The translations under genes were made by a program, and so were the position numbers. The notes below the pieces were generated by a model. The model saw only the letters and a list, made by a program, of their open reading frames with translations, was not told the origin of the DNA and made no database searches. DNA of 39,082 bases from an uncultured Actinomycetes bacterium (GTDB taxonomy: Bacteria > Actinomycetota > Actinomycetes > Nanopelagicales > Nanopelagicaceae), in contig CAILWW010000077.1 in assembly GCA_903838035.1 (NCBI GenBank), positions 1 to 39,082 on the forward strand, read 5' to 3'. How positions within the stretch are numbered: position 1 is the stretch's first letter; every line of letters begins with the position of its first letter. Shown here one piece after another: positions 1-7,977 of this stretch.

Positions 1-878
1 GAGGCCGCATCGTAGAAATTTATGGACCTGAATCCTCAGGTAAGACAACCGTGGCACTTCACGCTATCGCCAACGCCCAGCGCGCTGGTGGTATCGCCGC
101 CTTTATCGATGCAGAGCATGCCCTCGATCCTGAGTATGCGCGCAAGCTCGGCGTTGATATCGACGCACTCCTTGTCTCCCAGCCTGATACCGGTGAGCAA
201 GCACTGGAGATCATGGATATGTTGGTCCGCTCCGGCGCCATCGATGTCATCGTCGTTGACTCCGTTGCTGCACTTACACCTCGTGCTGAAATTGAAGGCG
301 AGATGGGTGATTCACATATGGGTCTCCAAGCTCGCTTGATGTCGCAAGCGCTTCGTAAAATCACTGGTGCGCTTCACAACTCCAACACCACTGCCATCTT
401 CATCAACCAGCTCCGCGAGAAGATTGGTGTCTTCTTTGGAACTCCTGAAACCACCACAGGTGGTAAGGCGCTCAAGTTCTACGCCTCAGTTCGTATGGAT
501 ATCCGTCGTATCGAAACTCTCAAAGATGGCCAAGATGCGGTTGGAAACCGTACCCGCGTCAAAGTCGTCAAGAACAAGATGGCTCCACCCTTCAAGCAAG
601 CTGAATTTGACATCATCTACGGTGTTGGAATCTCTCGCGAAGGCTCACTTATCGATCTCGGCGTAGATGTCGGAGTCGTAAAGAAGGCCGGAGCTTGGTA
701 CACCTACGAAGCTGATCAGCTTGGACAAGGTAAGGAGAATGCACGCCAATTCCTTATCGATAATCCAGATCTCGCCAACGATATTGAGTCAAAGATTCGC
801 GCACATTATGTGCCGGTCGCCATTGACCCAGAACTCGTTGCCGCAATCGATGAAGCAACTTCAGAGGTTGATTTCTAA
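1..878 (+). CDS. recA: Recombinase RecA (5' end outside window)
   Basis: RecA binds single-stranded DNA as an ATP-dependent filament, catalyses strand exchange and promotes LexA self-cleavage in the SOS response. The reading frame is open from the first bases of the window; about 58-60 N-terminal residues are missing compared with full-length RecA. The Walker A motif GPESSGKT is encoded at bases 24-47, followed by the Walker B segment [10 protein letters not shown] and the loop-2 region around [18 protein letters not shown]. The C-terminus is short and acidic and ends SEVDF with stop TAA at 876-878. All conserved blocks are intact, so it should be functional. recX follows directly, the usual bacterial pairing of RecA with its modulator. 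Confidence 0.98.
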   Translation, partial: GRIVEIYGPESSGKTTVALHAIANAQRAGGIAAFIDAEHALDPEYARKLGVDIDALLVSQPDTGEQALEIMDMLVRSGAIDVIVVDSVAALTPRAEIEGEMGDSHMGLQARLMSQALRKITGALHNSNTTAIFINQLREKIGVFFGTPETTTGGKALKFYASVRMDIRRIETLKDGQDAVGNRTRVKVVKNKMAPPFKQAEFDIIYGVGISREGSLIDLGVDVGVVKKAGAWYTYEADQLGQGKENARQFLIDNPDLANDIESKIRAHYVPVAIDPELVAAIDEATSEVDF

Positions 879-880
879 TT
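863..880 (+). promoter_or_regulatory. Ribosome-binding region and ATT start of recX
   Basis: AGAGG at 863-867 lies inside the last codons of recA. It is followed after 10 bases by TAATT, in which the recA stop TAA (876-878) overlaps ATT (878-880) by one base. This is the only plausible initiation site ahead of the conserved N-terminus of RecX and would couple recX translation to recA termination. Confidence 0.45.
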
Positions 881-1375
881 AGCAAGCACCAAGAAGTAGA
901 AGCAGATCCCTACTCCACCTCATATGAGGCGGCCCAGACGATTGCACTTCATGCACTCGCACCACGGGCCAGGAGTAGGGCCGAGCTTCATGCCTTGCTG
1001 CTTAAGCGAGAGATTTCAGAGGAGATTGCCTCCTCGGTTCTCGACAATCTTGAGCTACAAGGTTTACTCAATGATTTGGAGTTCGCGGGGCTCTGGGCCG
1101 AGTCCCGTGTTCGCCAGAAGAAGTTATCGAAAAGAGTTATTGCCAGCGAACTTCGAGTTAAAGGCGTTGCCCAAGATATTATCGAAGAGACCATAAATGG
1201 GATTGATGACGAAGATGAGTACCAGATGGCCTTTGCCCTGGCAGAGCGTAAATACCGCTCCTGCTCTCACCTTGATCCAGATGTTATCTATCGCCGAATC
1301 TCGGGGTTAATGGCGAGAAAAGGCTTTGGCCACAACATCACCTCACGCATAATGCGTGAATTGCTCGCCAGCTAA
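878..1375 (+). CDS. recX: RecA modulator RecX, probable ATT start
   Basis: RecX binds RecA filaments and limits RecA activity. The product has the helical RecX pattern: a first repeat around [18 protein letters not shown], then [20 protein letters not shown], and a final repeat [20 protein letters not shown]. The first conventional start codon in the frame is TTG at 995, which would remove the conserved segment encoded at about 929-994. The frame is open only back to 872 and has no ATG, GTG or TTG before 995. The best upstream start is ATT at 878-880, sharing one base with the recA stop, 10 bases after an AGAGG purine run (863-867). From there the protein has 165 residues, normal for the family. 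A -1 slip at the end of recA, giving a RecA-RecX fusion, is an alternative. The family call is firm; the start is inferred. Confidence 0.85.
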   Translation: MSKHQEVEADPYSTSYEAAQTIALHALAPRARSRAELHALLLKREISEEIASSVLDNLELQGLLNDLEFAGLWAESRVRQKKLSKRVIASELRVKGVAQDIIEETINGIDDEDEYQMAFALAERKYRSCSHLDPDVIYRRISGLMARKGFGHNITSRIMRELLAS

Positions 1376-1382
1376 AGCCATC

Positions 1383-1388
1383 TACGAT
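1383..1388 (+). promoter_or_regulatory. -10 element for leaderless miaB
   Basis: TACGAT at 1383-1388 is followed by exactly six bases and the GTG start of miaB at 1395, so transcription would begin at the start codon. No clear -35 hexamer is visible. The same spacing recurs at several other genes in the window. Confidence 0.5.
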
Positions 1389-1394
1389 TGGCCA

Positions 1395-2843
1395 GTGGCC
1401 AGAACCTTTGTAGTTGAGACATATGGATGTCAGATGAATGCGCACGATACCGAGCGCATCGCTGGGCTTCTCCTCGACGCCGGTTATGAGCAGGCACTTG
1501 TCGGCAGCGAACCAGATTTAGTTGTCTTTAATACCTGCGCTGTCCGCGAAAATGCTGATAACAAACTCTATGGAAATCTCTCCTTCTTAGCCCCGCGCAA
1601 AAAATCAGATCCCGGATTTCAAATTGCCGTCGGTGGTTGCATGGCGCAGAAAGATCAAGAATCGATTATTAAACGTGCTCCATATGTAGATGTGGTCTTT
1701 GGAACTCACAATATCGGCTCACTTCCTGCTCTTCTTGAGCGCGCACGCATCGAGGAAGAATCTCAAGTAGAGATAAAAGAATCACTCGAACACTTTCCCT
1801 CCACTCTTCCCGCCCGTCGCCACTCAGCCTTTAGCGGCTGGGTCTCGGTCTCTGTGGGATGCAATAACACCTGCACCTTTTGTATCGTGCCAACTCTGCG
1901 CGGAATTGAAAAGGATCGGCCTGCTACCGATATTTTGAATGAGGTAAAGGCACTTGTCGATCAAGGTGTCATAGAAATAACTTTGCTGGGACAGAACGTC
2001 AATGCCTATGGCGTTGATTTTGGCAAACGCGGAGCTTTTGCCGAGCTGCTCCATGATTGTGCAAGCATTTCAGGGTTAGAACGAATTCGATTTATGTCTC
2101 CGCATCCTCGTGATTTCACCGATGATGTAATCCAAGCAATGGCAGCCAATTCCAATGTAATGCCGCATCTTCATATGCCATTGCAATCTGGAAGTGACAA
2201 GGTGTTGCAGGCAATGCGTCGTTCCTATCGCCGCGATCGATACTTGGGAATCATCGAAAAAGTTCGCGCTGCAATGCCACACGCCACGATTACCACCGAC
2301 ATCATTGTCGGCTTTCCGGGCGAGAGCGATGAAGATTTTGCCCAGACAATGAGCCTTGCCACAGAGGCAAAGTTCTTAGCGGCTTACACCTTCCAATATT
2401 CCAAGCGACCTGGTACGCCAGCGGCCACGATGCCGGATCAAATCAGCGACGCTTTGATGAAGGAGCGCTACACCGCACTTCATACGCTGCAGCAAGAGAT
2501 TTCACATGAGGTAAATAAGGCTGTGATCGGCCATGAATTAGAAGTTCTTGTCGCTGACCATGTTGGCCGCCATGACAGCGAACGGGCGCGCATGACCGGG
2601 CGAGCTAAAGATTTCCGACTTGTGCATTTTGGTGTGGATGCAACAAGCGCCCCGCGAATTGGTGATGCAGTCACCGTTAAAATTACTGAGGCTTCACCCA
2701 ACTTTGTGGTGGCAGATGGCTTGCCGCTCTCTGTTCGTAAGACCGCTGGCGGCGATGCTCATGAACGTCGGATGGCGGAGAGTGGTCCGACTCTGATCAT
2801 GGTTGGAATGCCAACTTTGGCCTCATTAAAGGCTCGTCAATAA
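1395..2843 (+). CDS. miaB: tRNA-2-methylthio-N6-dimethylallyladenosine synthase MiaB
   Basis: MiaB is a radical-SAM enzyme that methylthiolates i6A37 in tRNAs reading codons that begin with U, using two [4Fe-4S] clusters. From GTG 1395 the protein has 482 residues. The N-terminal methylthiotransferase domain supplies Cys12 (TYGCQMN), Cys48 (NTCAVREN) and Cys82 (GGCMAQ). The radical-SAM motif CxxxCxxC is Cys156, Cys160 and Cys163 ([12 protein letters not shown]). A TRAM-like RNA-binding region lies near the C-terminus. An ATG at 1356 would add 13 residues overlapping recX; GTG 1395 is preferred because homologs begin right at this strand and a -10 hexamer sits six bases upstream. miaA, which makes its substrate, follows with no gap. 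Confidence 0.95.
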   Translation: MARTFVVETYGCQMNAHDTERIAGLLLDAGYEQALVGSEPDLVVFNTCAVRENADNKLYGNLSFLAPRKKSDPGFQIAVGGCMAQKDQESIIKRAPYVDVVFGTHNIGSLPALLERARIEEESQVEIKESLEHFPSTLPARRHSAFSGWVSVSVGCNNTCTFCIVPTLRGIEKDRPATDILNEVKALVDQGVIEITLLGQNVNAYGVDFGKRGAFAELLHDCASISGLERIRFMSPHPRDFTDDVIQAMAANSNVMPHLHMPLQSGSDKVLQAMRRSYRRDRYLGIIEKVRAAMPHATITTDIIVGFPGESDEDFAQTMSLATEAKFLAAYTFQYSKRPGTPAATMPDQISDALMKERYTALHTLQQEISHEVNKAVIGHELEVLVADHVGRHDSERARMTGRAKDFRLVHFGVDATSAPRIGDAVTVKITEASPNFVVADGLPLSVRKTAGGDAHERRMAESGPTLIMVGMPTLASLKARQ

Positions 2844-3746
2844 GTGCCAGAGCTGCTCGTTATTGCAGGTGCAACTGCCACAGGTAAGAGTGAGATTGCG
2901 ATTGCGGTTGCGCAAGAGATTGGCGCCGAGATTGTTAACGCAGATTCGATGCAGGTATATAAAGGGATGGATATTGGAACTGCAAAACTATCGCTTGCCG
3001 AACGTCAAGGCGTACCTCATCACCTGCTAGATCTGGTTGATGTCGCAACCGATGTGACGGTGGCTTGGTATCAGGAAATTGCGCGCGCCAAAATTGATGA
3101 GTTGATGGCGGCAGGTAAGTCTGTTGTTGTGGTCGGCGGAACTGGTTTTTATATTAAGGCAATCTTGGATGACCTCAATTTTCCCGAGACCGATCCGCTA
3201 GTACGTCAGAAACTGAGCGATGAGGCGGAGAGAATTGGCGCAGCAGCCATGCATGCACGTCTTGCCACCCTTGATCCAGCAGCAGCGCTAGCGATTCCGG
3301 CAGAGAATGTGCGGCGAGTAGTACGGGCACTTGAGGTCATTGAAATTACTGGCAAGCCTTTCACTGCTAATTTGCCGCGCGAAGCTTCGACGAGATACCC
3401 AAAAGCTAAGCAATTCGGATTGCAGATGGAGCGGGAAACTTTAGATAGCCGCATCGATGCCAGAGTTGAACGAATGTGGTCGCAGGGGTTTGTTGATGAG
3501 GTGGAAGTTCTCATAAATCATGGATTGCTTGAGGGCAAGACGGCAAAGGCAGCAATTGGCTATTCCCAAATCATTGCGATGAAACATGGCGAAATCTCAG
3601 AAGCGGCTGCCAAGGCCGATACCGCCCTTGCTACCCGCCAATATGCCCGCCGGCAAGAGACGTGGTTTACCCGCGATGACCGGATTAATTGGATTGCACC
3701 GGCTGATACCCACGTGCGACTTTCAAACATCATGGCTGCGCTTTAA
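2844..3746 (+). CDS. miaA: tRNA dimethylallyltransferase MiaA
   Basis: MiaA transfers a dimethylallyl group from DMAPP to A37 of tRNAs reading UNN codons, the step before MiaB. The 300-residue product starts at GTG 2844, the base after the miaB stop, so translation is coupled. It carries a P-loop at residues 9-16 (GATATGKS), the substrate motif NADSMQVYKGMDIGTAK near residue 33, and the conserved VVGGTGFYIKAIL segment near residue 95. The C-terminal RQYARRQETWF stretch is typical of the tRNA-binding end. Length and motifs are normal. With miaB it forms a complete ms2i6A pathway. Confidence 0.96.
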   Translation: MPELLVIAGATATGKSEIAIAVAQEIGAEIVNADSMQVYKGMDIGTAKLSLAERQGVPHHLLDLVDVATDVTVAWYQEIARAKIDELMAAGKSVVVVGGTGFYIKAILDDLNFPETDPLVRQKLSDEAERIGAAAMHARLATLDPAAALAIPAENVRRVVRALEVIEITGKPFTANLPREASTRYPKAKQFGLQMERETLDSRIDARVERMWSQGFVDEVEVLINHGLLEGKTAKAAIGYSQIIAMKHGEISEAAAKADTALATRQYARRQETWFTRDDRINWIAPADTHVRLSNIMAAL

Positions 3747-3750
3747 ACAC

Positions 3751-3756
3751 TATTAT
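3751..3756 (+). promoter_or_regulatory. -10 element for leaderless dapF
   Basis: TATTAT, only one base from the consensus TATAAT, lies four bases after the miaA stop. It is followed by six bases and the ATG of dapF at 3763. There is no Shine-Dalgarno sequence between them, which fits leaderless initiation. No convincing -35 is seen. Confidence 0.6.
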
Positions 3757-3762
3757 CAATTC

Positions 3763-4554
3763 ATGATTGCCACCTACGGACACGGGACAGAGAATGATTT
3801 TCTCCTCATTTTCGATCCCGAAAATCAGCACGACTTAACTTCATCGCAAGTTGCCGCTATGTGTAATCGCAGCACCGGGCTTGATACCGATGGCCTTATC
3901 CGCATCATTAAACGCGATGGCAAATGGTTCATGGATTATCGAAATAATGATGGTTCGGTGGCCGAGATGTGCGGTAACGGTATTCGCGTGATGGCTAAAT
4001 ATTTAATTGAGAAGGGTCACCAACCCGCGGGCATCTTCGCCATCAATACTAGAGCGGGGATGAAATATCTGGCCGCGCCAGAAGAAGGCGATATCTCGGT
4101 AAATCTTGGGGCTGTCCAAGAGATATATGGGGAGATTGAAGTTGCCGCCAATGGCCATCGCTGGAGTGGGTACAACATCAACGTTGGAAATCCTCACGCC
4201 GTCGTATTTGTGGATGATGTAAAGGATGCCGGAGATTTACTAGAAGCGCCGGTCGTCACTCCAGAAGATGAGTATCCAGATGGCGTCAATGTTGAGTTTG
4301 TGCAATTTCTGGGGAATGGCGAGATTGCGATGCGAGTTTTTGAGCGTGGCGTTGGCGAGACTCGCTCCTGTGGAACTGGGACCTGTGCGGTCGCACTAGC
4401 TGCGACTTTGAAGAAAGGCCAACGGCTACCAGCTAGATGGATTATTAATCCGCCCGGGGGAAGATTGGTCGTCGATATCGATCCCCATAGCAATGCCACG
4501 CTAATTGGACCGGCGGTCATTCTTGAAGATCACGATGTAAGTAAGTATTTGTGA
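3763..4554 (+). CDS. dapF: Diaminopimelate epimerase
   Basis: DapF converts LL- to meso-diaminopimelate for lysine and peptidoglycan synthesis, using a two-cysteine acid/base mechanism without cofactor. The 263-residue protein has the N-terminal motif GHGTENDFLL, the first catalytic Cys70 in NDGSVAEMCGNGIR and the second, Cys203, in GVGETRSCGTGTC. The frame is open upstream to 3586, but that stretch lies within miaA and is unlike DapF. ATG 3763 fits the family and has a -10 hexamer six bases upstream, so an internal promoter is likely although dapF sits in a same-strand cluster. The stop overlaps the start of hflX by four bases. Confidence 0.96.
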   Translation: MIATYGHGTENDFLLIFDPENQHDLTSSQVAAMCNRSTGLDTDGLIRIIKRDGKWFMDYRNNDGSVAEMCGNGIRVMAKYLIEKGHQPAGIFAINTRAGMKYLAAPEEGDISVNLGAVQEIYGEIEVAANGHRWSGYNINVGNPHAVVFVDDVKDAGDLLEAPVVTPEDEYPDGVNVEFVQFLGNGEIAMRVFERGVGETRSCGTGTCAVALAATLKKGQRLPARWIINPPGGRLVVDIDPHSNATLIGPAVILEDHDVSKYL

Positions 4555-6008
4555 GCAAGAAAGATAACTCTCCTAGCGAGCCGCTAGATATAGATATTGA
4601 TACTCTGCTTGCCGAATCTGCACGCATCGCAGCCGAATACGACGCTTCGGAAAGTAGCGCCGATGATTTTGAGTCCAACCAACATGATCTGCAAGATCGA
4701 CAGGCGCTCCGCCGCGTTGCCGGGCTCTCCACCGAACTAGAAGATATCTCTGATGCCGAATATCGACAGTTGCGATTGGAGAAAGTTGTACTCGTTGGAG
4801 TCTGGACTGAGGGCACAATTACCGATGCCGAAAATTCGCTCAAAGAACTCTCAGCGCTAGCGGAAACGGCCGGCTCACAAGTTCTCGATGGTTTGATACA
4901 GCGTCGAGATAAGGCAGATCCAGCAACATATATTGGATCTGGAAAAGTAGTTGAACTTCGTCAGGTAGTCGTAGCTACTGGCGCAGATACCGTTGTCTGC
5001 GATGGCGAGCTCTCGCCTTCGCAACTTCGTAATCTAGAACAAAAAGTTAAAGTAAAAGTTATTGACCGCACAGCTTTGATTTTGGATATTTTCGCCCAGC
5101 ATGCAAAGAGTCGTGAAGGTAAGGCTCAAGTGGAACTCGCTCAGATGACCTACTTATTGCCACGTCTGCGCGGATGGGGCGATTCGCTTTCCAGGCAGGC
5201 TGGTGGAATTGGTGGCCGCGGCCCTGGTGAAACCAAGATCGAGACCGATCGTCGTCGCATTAACGACAAGATGGCGAAGTTGCGTAAAGAGATTAAAGAG
5301 ATGAAAGTTGCGCGGGATACCAAGCGCCAAGAACGTACTCGACATCAAATCCCATCGGTTGCGATTGCCGGATATACGAATGCTGGTAAATCCTCGCTCA
5401 TGAATCGTTTAACTGGTGCCGGTGTACTTGTCGAGAATGCGCTATTTGCAACGCTGGATCCAACCACTCGCAAAGTCACTACTGGCGACGGTCGGGTCTA
5501 CACCCTCTCGGATACCGTGGGTTTTGTTCGCCACCTGCCCCATCAGCTCGTGGAAGCCTTTAAATCTACGCTGGAAGAGGTAGCCGGTGCTGACCTCATC
5601 GTTCATGTGGTTGATGGTTCGCATCCAGATCCGGCAGAGCAGATTCGTGCGGTCCGACAAGTAATTAACGAAGTTGGCGGTGGCGATATTCGGGAAATTA
5701 TCGCGATCAATAAGGCAGATATCGCGGCCCCAGAGGCATTGATGAAAATTTTGCGGGAGGAAGAAAATAGTTTTGCCTTCTCCGCTCGTACCGGATTTGG
5801 CGTGGAAACGCTCTTGGCCGCGATTGAAAGTTCGCTACCTCGTCCGCGAGTAGAAATAAGAACCATCATTCCATTTACTCGTGGAGATTTAGTCTCGGCA
5901 ATTCATGAGCGGGGACAAATCCTCTCTGAAGAATATCTTCCGGAAGGTACCTCGATTCACGCAATGGTCGATGGCGCATTAGCCGAACAACTCTCGCATC
6001 TGTCGTAA
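4551..6008 (+). CDS. hflX: GTPase HflX
   Basis: HflX is a translational GTPase-like protein that binds the 50S subunit and helps split or rescue stalled ribosomes. The 485-residue product starts at GTG 4551, overlapping the dapF stop (GTGA). It has an acidic N-terminal extension of about 75 residues, the HflX-specific domain with the glycine-rich segment SRQAGGIGGRGPGETKIETD near residue 221, a coiled-coil linker, and a G domain. Visible G-domain motifs are the P-loop GYTNAGKS at 274-281, DTVGFV and NKAD. Its place after miaA-dapF is common in Actinobacteria. Coupling with dapF is implied by the overlap. Confidence 0.95.
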   Translation: MSKKDNSPSEPLDIDIDTLLAESARIAAEYDASESSADDFESNQHDLQDRQALRRVAGLSTELEDISDAEYRQLRLEKVVLVGVWTEGTITDAENSLKELSALAETAGSQVLDGLIQRRDKADPATYIGSGKVVELRQVVVATGADTVVCDGELSPSQLRNLEQKVKVKVIDRTALILDIFAQHAKSREGKAQVELAQMTYLLPRLRGWGDSLSRQAGGIGGRGPGETKIETDRRRINDKMAKLRKEIKEMKVARDTKRQERTRHQIPSVAIAGYTNAGKSSLMNRLTGAGVLVENALFATLDPTTRKVTTGDGRVYTLSDTVGFVRHLPHQLVEAFKSTLEEVAGADLIVHVVDGSHPDPAEQIRAVRQVINEVGGGDIREIIAINKADIAAPEALMKILREEENSFAFSARTGFGVETLLAAIESSLPRPRVEIRTIIPFTRGDLVSAIHERGQILSEEYLPEGTSIHAMVDGALAEQLSHLS

Positions 6009-6011
6009 TAT
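6006..6011 (+). promoter_or_regulatory. -10 element overlapping hflX stop, leaderless downstream gene
   Basis: TAATAT begins with the hflX stop codon TAA (6006-6008). Six bases follow, then the ATG at 6018. No Shine-Dalgarno sequence is present in the nine-base gap, so the hexamer is better read as a -10 element for a leaderless transcript. Confidence 0.5.
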
Positions 6012-6017
6012 CTACTT

Positions 6018-6689
6018 ATGAGCGGCTCGATCGTCCTTGAGATATCCGGATTAACATCCGATTCATCGGCGTACACAGAAGTAATCGCTAGGGGTAGCGA
6101 TCGACTCCGAGCTGGAGAGATTGTGGTGATGCCGATAGAAGGTGGATATCTATTTACCTGCGATGCTTTTAATCAAGCAGCTGTTGCGCGCATCCACACT
6201 CTTCGAGGTGATGCGCCAGGCACAGCAGCGCAGGTATTGATATCGAGCGCAAAGGTGCTGGCTGGATTAACCCAGAGCATTAGCGCCGAAACTAAAACTT
6301 TGACGGAAAAATTCTGGCCAGGCGCCCTAACTCTGATTACAACTCCCAATAGCGGATTGAATTGGGACCTGGGCGATGGGGGAGCGCTCGGTGAATGTGC
6401 CATGCGAGTACCCGGACATGAAATTACTCGAGCAATCATCGAGCAGGTCGGACCGCTGGCGGCAGCAAGCGCCTCGGCAAGTGGTTCTGCCCCAGCGCTC
6501 TCTCTCGGCGCAATTTTTACCCTGGCTGGCGAAGTGGGACTCTTTCTCGACGAGGGTGAAATTTCGCAGGCGGCGCCATCCACCGTCGTCAGAGTGGCGG
6601 GGGAGCAGCTGATTGCTTCTCGCATCGGTGCTATTTCCTTAAGTCAGCTTCGAGAGGTTATTCCCGCAATCCAAGGGGCGAACTTATAA
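6018..6689 (+). CDS. Divergent Sua5/YciO/YrdC (TsaC-like) protein
   Basis: TsaC/Sua5 proteins make threonylcarbamoyl-AMP for tRNA t6A37. This 223-residue protein sits where the actinobacterial sua5 gene normally lies, just before wecA and the atp genes. It matches the fold through VVMP near residue 36, EKFWPGALTLI near 94, RVPGH near 131, a GPLAAASASASG block near 145 and PSTVV near 185. Key residues are altered: the usual PTDTVYG reads PIEGGYL, the KxR substrate motif reads RGD, and the SAN motif reads SAS. It may be a degenerate paralog, have a different substrate, or retain weak activity. Family assignment is fairly sure; catalytic function is doubtful. Confidence 0.75.
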   Translation: MSGSIVLEISGLTSDSSAYTEVIARGSDRLRAGEIVVMPIEGGYLFTCDAFNQAAVARIHTLRGDAPGTAAQVLISSAKVLAGLTQSISAETKTLTEKFWPGALTLITTPNSGLNWDLGDGGALGECAMRVPGHEITRAIIEQVGPLAAASASASGSAPALSLGAIFTLAGEVGLFLDEGEISQAAPSTVVRVAGEQLIASRIGAISLSQLREVIPAIQGANL

Positions 6690-6692
6690 GGT
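6687..6692 (+). promoter_or_regulatory. Stop codon embedded in glyA ribosome-binding site
   Basis: TAAGGT merges the upstream stop codon TAA with an AAGG Shine-Dalgarno core seven bases before the glyA ATG at 6699. The hexamer also fits TANNNT with a six-base gap, so a leaderless promoter cannot be excluded. The same stop/AAGG arrangement occurs at 9504 and 16334. Confidence 0.4.
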
Positions 6693-6698
6693 TGAGGC

Positions 6699-7967
6699 AT
6701 GGCATCTGACACCTTCTTCGGTCCCGATTTTCCCGCTCTACAATCTCAAGATCCTGAGATTGCGGCAGTTCTGCTCAGCGAACTTGAGCGTCAACGTGAA
6801 AATCTGCAACTCATCGCCTCAGAGAATTTCACTTCGCCGGCAGTTCTCACAACGCTGGGTTCAACGCTCTCCAATAAATATGCCGAGGGTTATCCAGGCA
6901 AGCGTTATTACGGTGGCTGTGAAGAGGTAGATAAAGTTGAAATCCTCGGAATCGAACGCGCCAAGGAACTCTTTGGCGCAGAACACGCAAACCTCCAGCC
7001 ACACTCAGGCGCGAGTGCAAATGTCGCTGTCTATCAAGCATTTACTCAACCAGGGGATACCGTCCTTGCGATGTCACTGCCACACGGTGGCCATCTGACT
7101 CACGGCGCAAAAGTGAACTTCTCCGGCAAGTGGTTCAACATCGTCTCATACGGCGTTCGGCAAGATAACGAACTCATTGATTATGACGAGCTGCGTGCAC
7201 TAGCAAAAGAACATAAGCCAAAGATGATTTGTACTGGTGCAACGGCTTATCCAAGTTTGATTGACTTCCAAACCGTTCGCTCCATCTGCGATGAAGTAGG
7301 AGCAATCATGTGGGTAGATGCGGCACACTTCATTGGATTAGTAGCGGGCAAGGCAATTCCATCTCCAGTTCCATATGCAGATGTAGTCTCTTTCACTACG
7401 CATAAAGTTCTGCGCGGTCCACGCGGCGGAATGATTCTTTCGAAAGCAGAGCATGCCGCCGCAATTGATAAGGCGGTCTTCCCAGGAATGCAGGGCGGAC
7501 CGATCATGAGCGCAGTAGCTGGTAAAGCTGTTGCACTTAAAGAGGCGGCAACACCGGCCTATCAAAACTATGCAAAGCAAGTGATTACCAATGCAAAAGC
7601 CCTGGCTACAGCGCTAGAAGCCGAGGGAATGCGCGCCGTCTCTGGTGGCACCGAAACTCACCTCGCACTTATCGATATTCGAGCTACTGGCGTGAATGGC
7701 AAGGTCGCCGATGAACGTTGTGGCGTATCCGGTATTACTTTAAATAAGAATTCAATTCCTTACGATCCAGAGAAGCCCGGCGTTACATCTGGAATTCGAG
7801 TTGGAACTGCTGCAACTACCACCCAAGGTATGGGCGTGGATCAGATGAAAACAATTGCATCGCTCATCGCTCGTGCAATTAAAGATGGCGAAGATGAAAA
7901 CAAGGCAGCATCAATTCGCAGCGAGGTACATGCCCTGACTGCGCAATTTCCGGTCTACCCTCGTTAA
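6699..7967 (+). CDS. glyA: Serine hydroxymethyltransferase
   Basis: GlyA is a PLP enzyme that interconverts serine and glycine and charges tetrahydrofolate with one-carbon units. The 422-residue protein has the normal length. It shows the N-terminal block QRENLQLIASENF, the folate/PLP region YAEGYPGKRYYGGCE, and the PLP-binding Lys236 in SFTTHKVLRGPRGG. The C-terminal GIRVGTAATTTQGM segment is also typical. It starts nine bases after the Sua5-like gene and is followed after ten bases by wecA. The run suggests co-transcription of tsaC-like, glyA and wecA, possibly with additional internal starts. Confidence 0.97.
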   Translation: MASDTFFGPDFPALQSQDPEIAAVLLSELERQRENLQLIASENFTSPAVLTTLGSTLSNKYAEGYPGKRYYGGCEEVDKVEILGIERAKELFGAEHANLQPHSGASANVAVYQAFTQPGDTVLAMSLPHGGHLTHGAKVNFSGKWFNIVSYGVRQDNELIDYDELRALAKEHKPKMICTGATAYPSLIDFQTVRSICDEVGAIMWVDAAHFIGLVAGKAIPSPVPYADVVSFTTHKVLRGPRGGMILSKAEHAAAIDKAVFPGMQGGPIMSAVAGKAVALKEAATPAYQNYAKQVITNAKALATALEAEGMRAVSGGTETHLALIDIRATGVNGKVADERCGVSGITLNKNSIPYDPEKPGVTSGIRVGTAATTTQGMGVDQMKTIASLIARAIKDGEDENKAASIRSEVHALTAQFPVYPR

Positions 7968-7977
7968 TTTCTAGCTA

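Noticed and set aside
3586-3762. Upstream extension of dapF into miaA
   Set aside because: The extra 59 residues come from the miaA coding region read in another frame; the DapF fold begins at ATG 3763, which has its own -10 element.
6173-6625. 150-codon open frame on the minus strand opposite the Sua5-like gene
   Set aside because: Antisense shadow of the coding frame; Ser/Pro/Arg-rich product with no recognisable domain. I considered it because the sense gene is degenerate, but the sense protein still shows clear Sua5 blocks.
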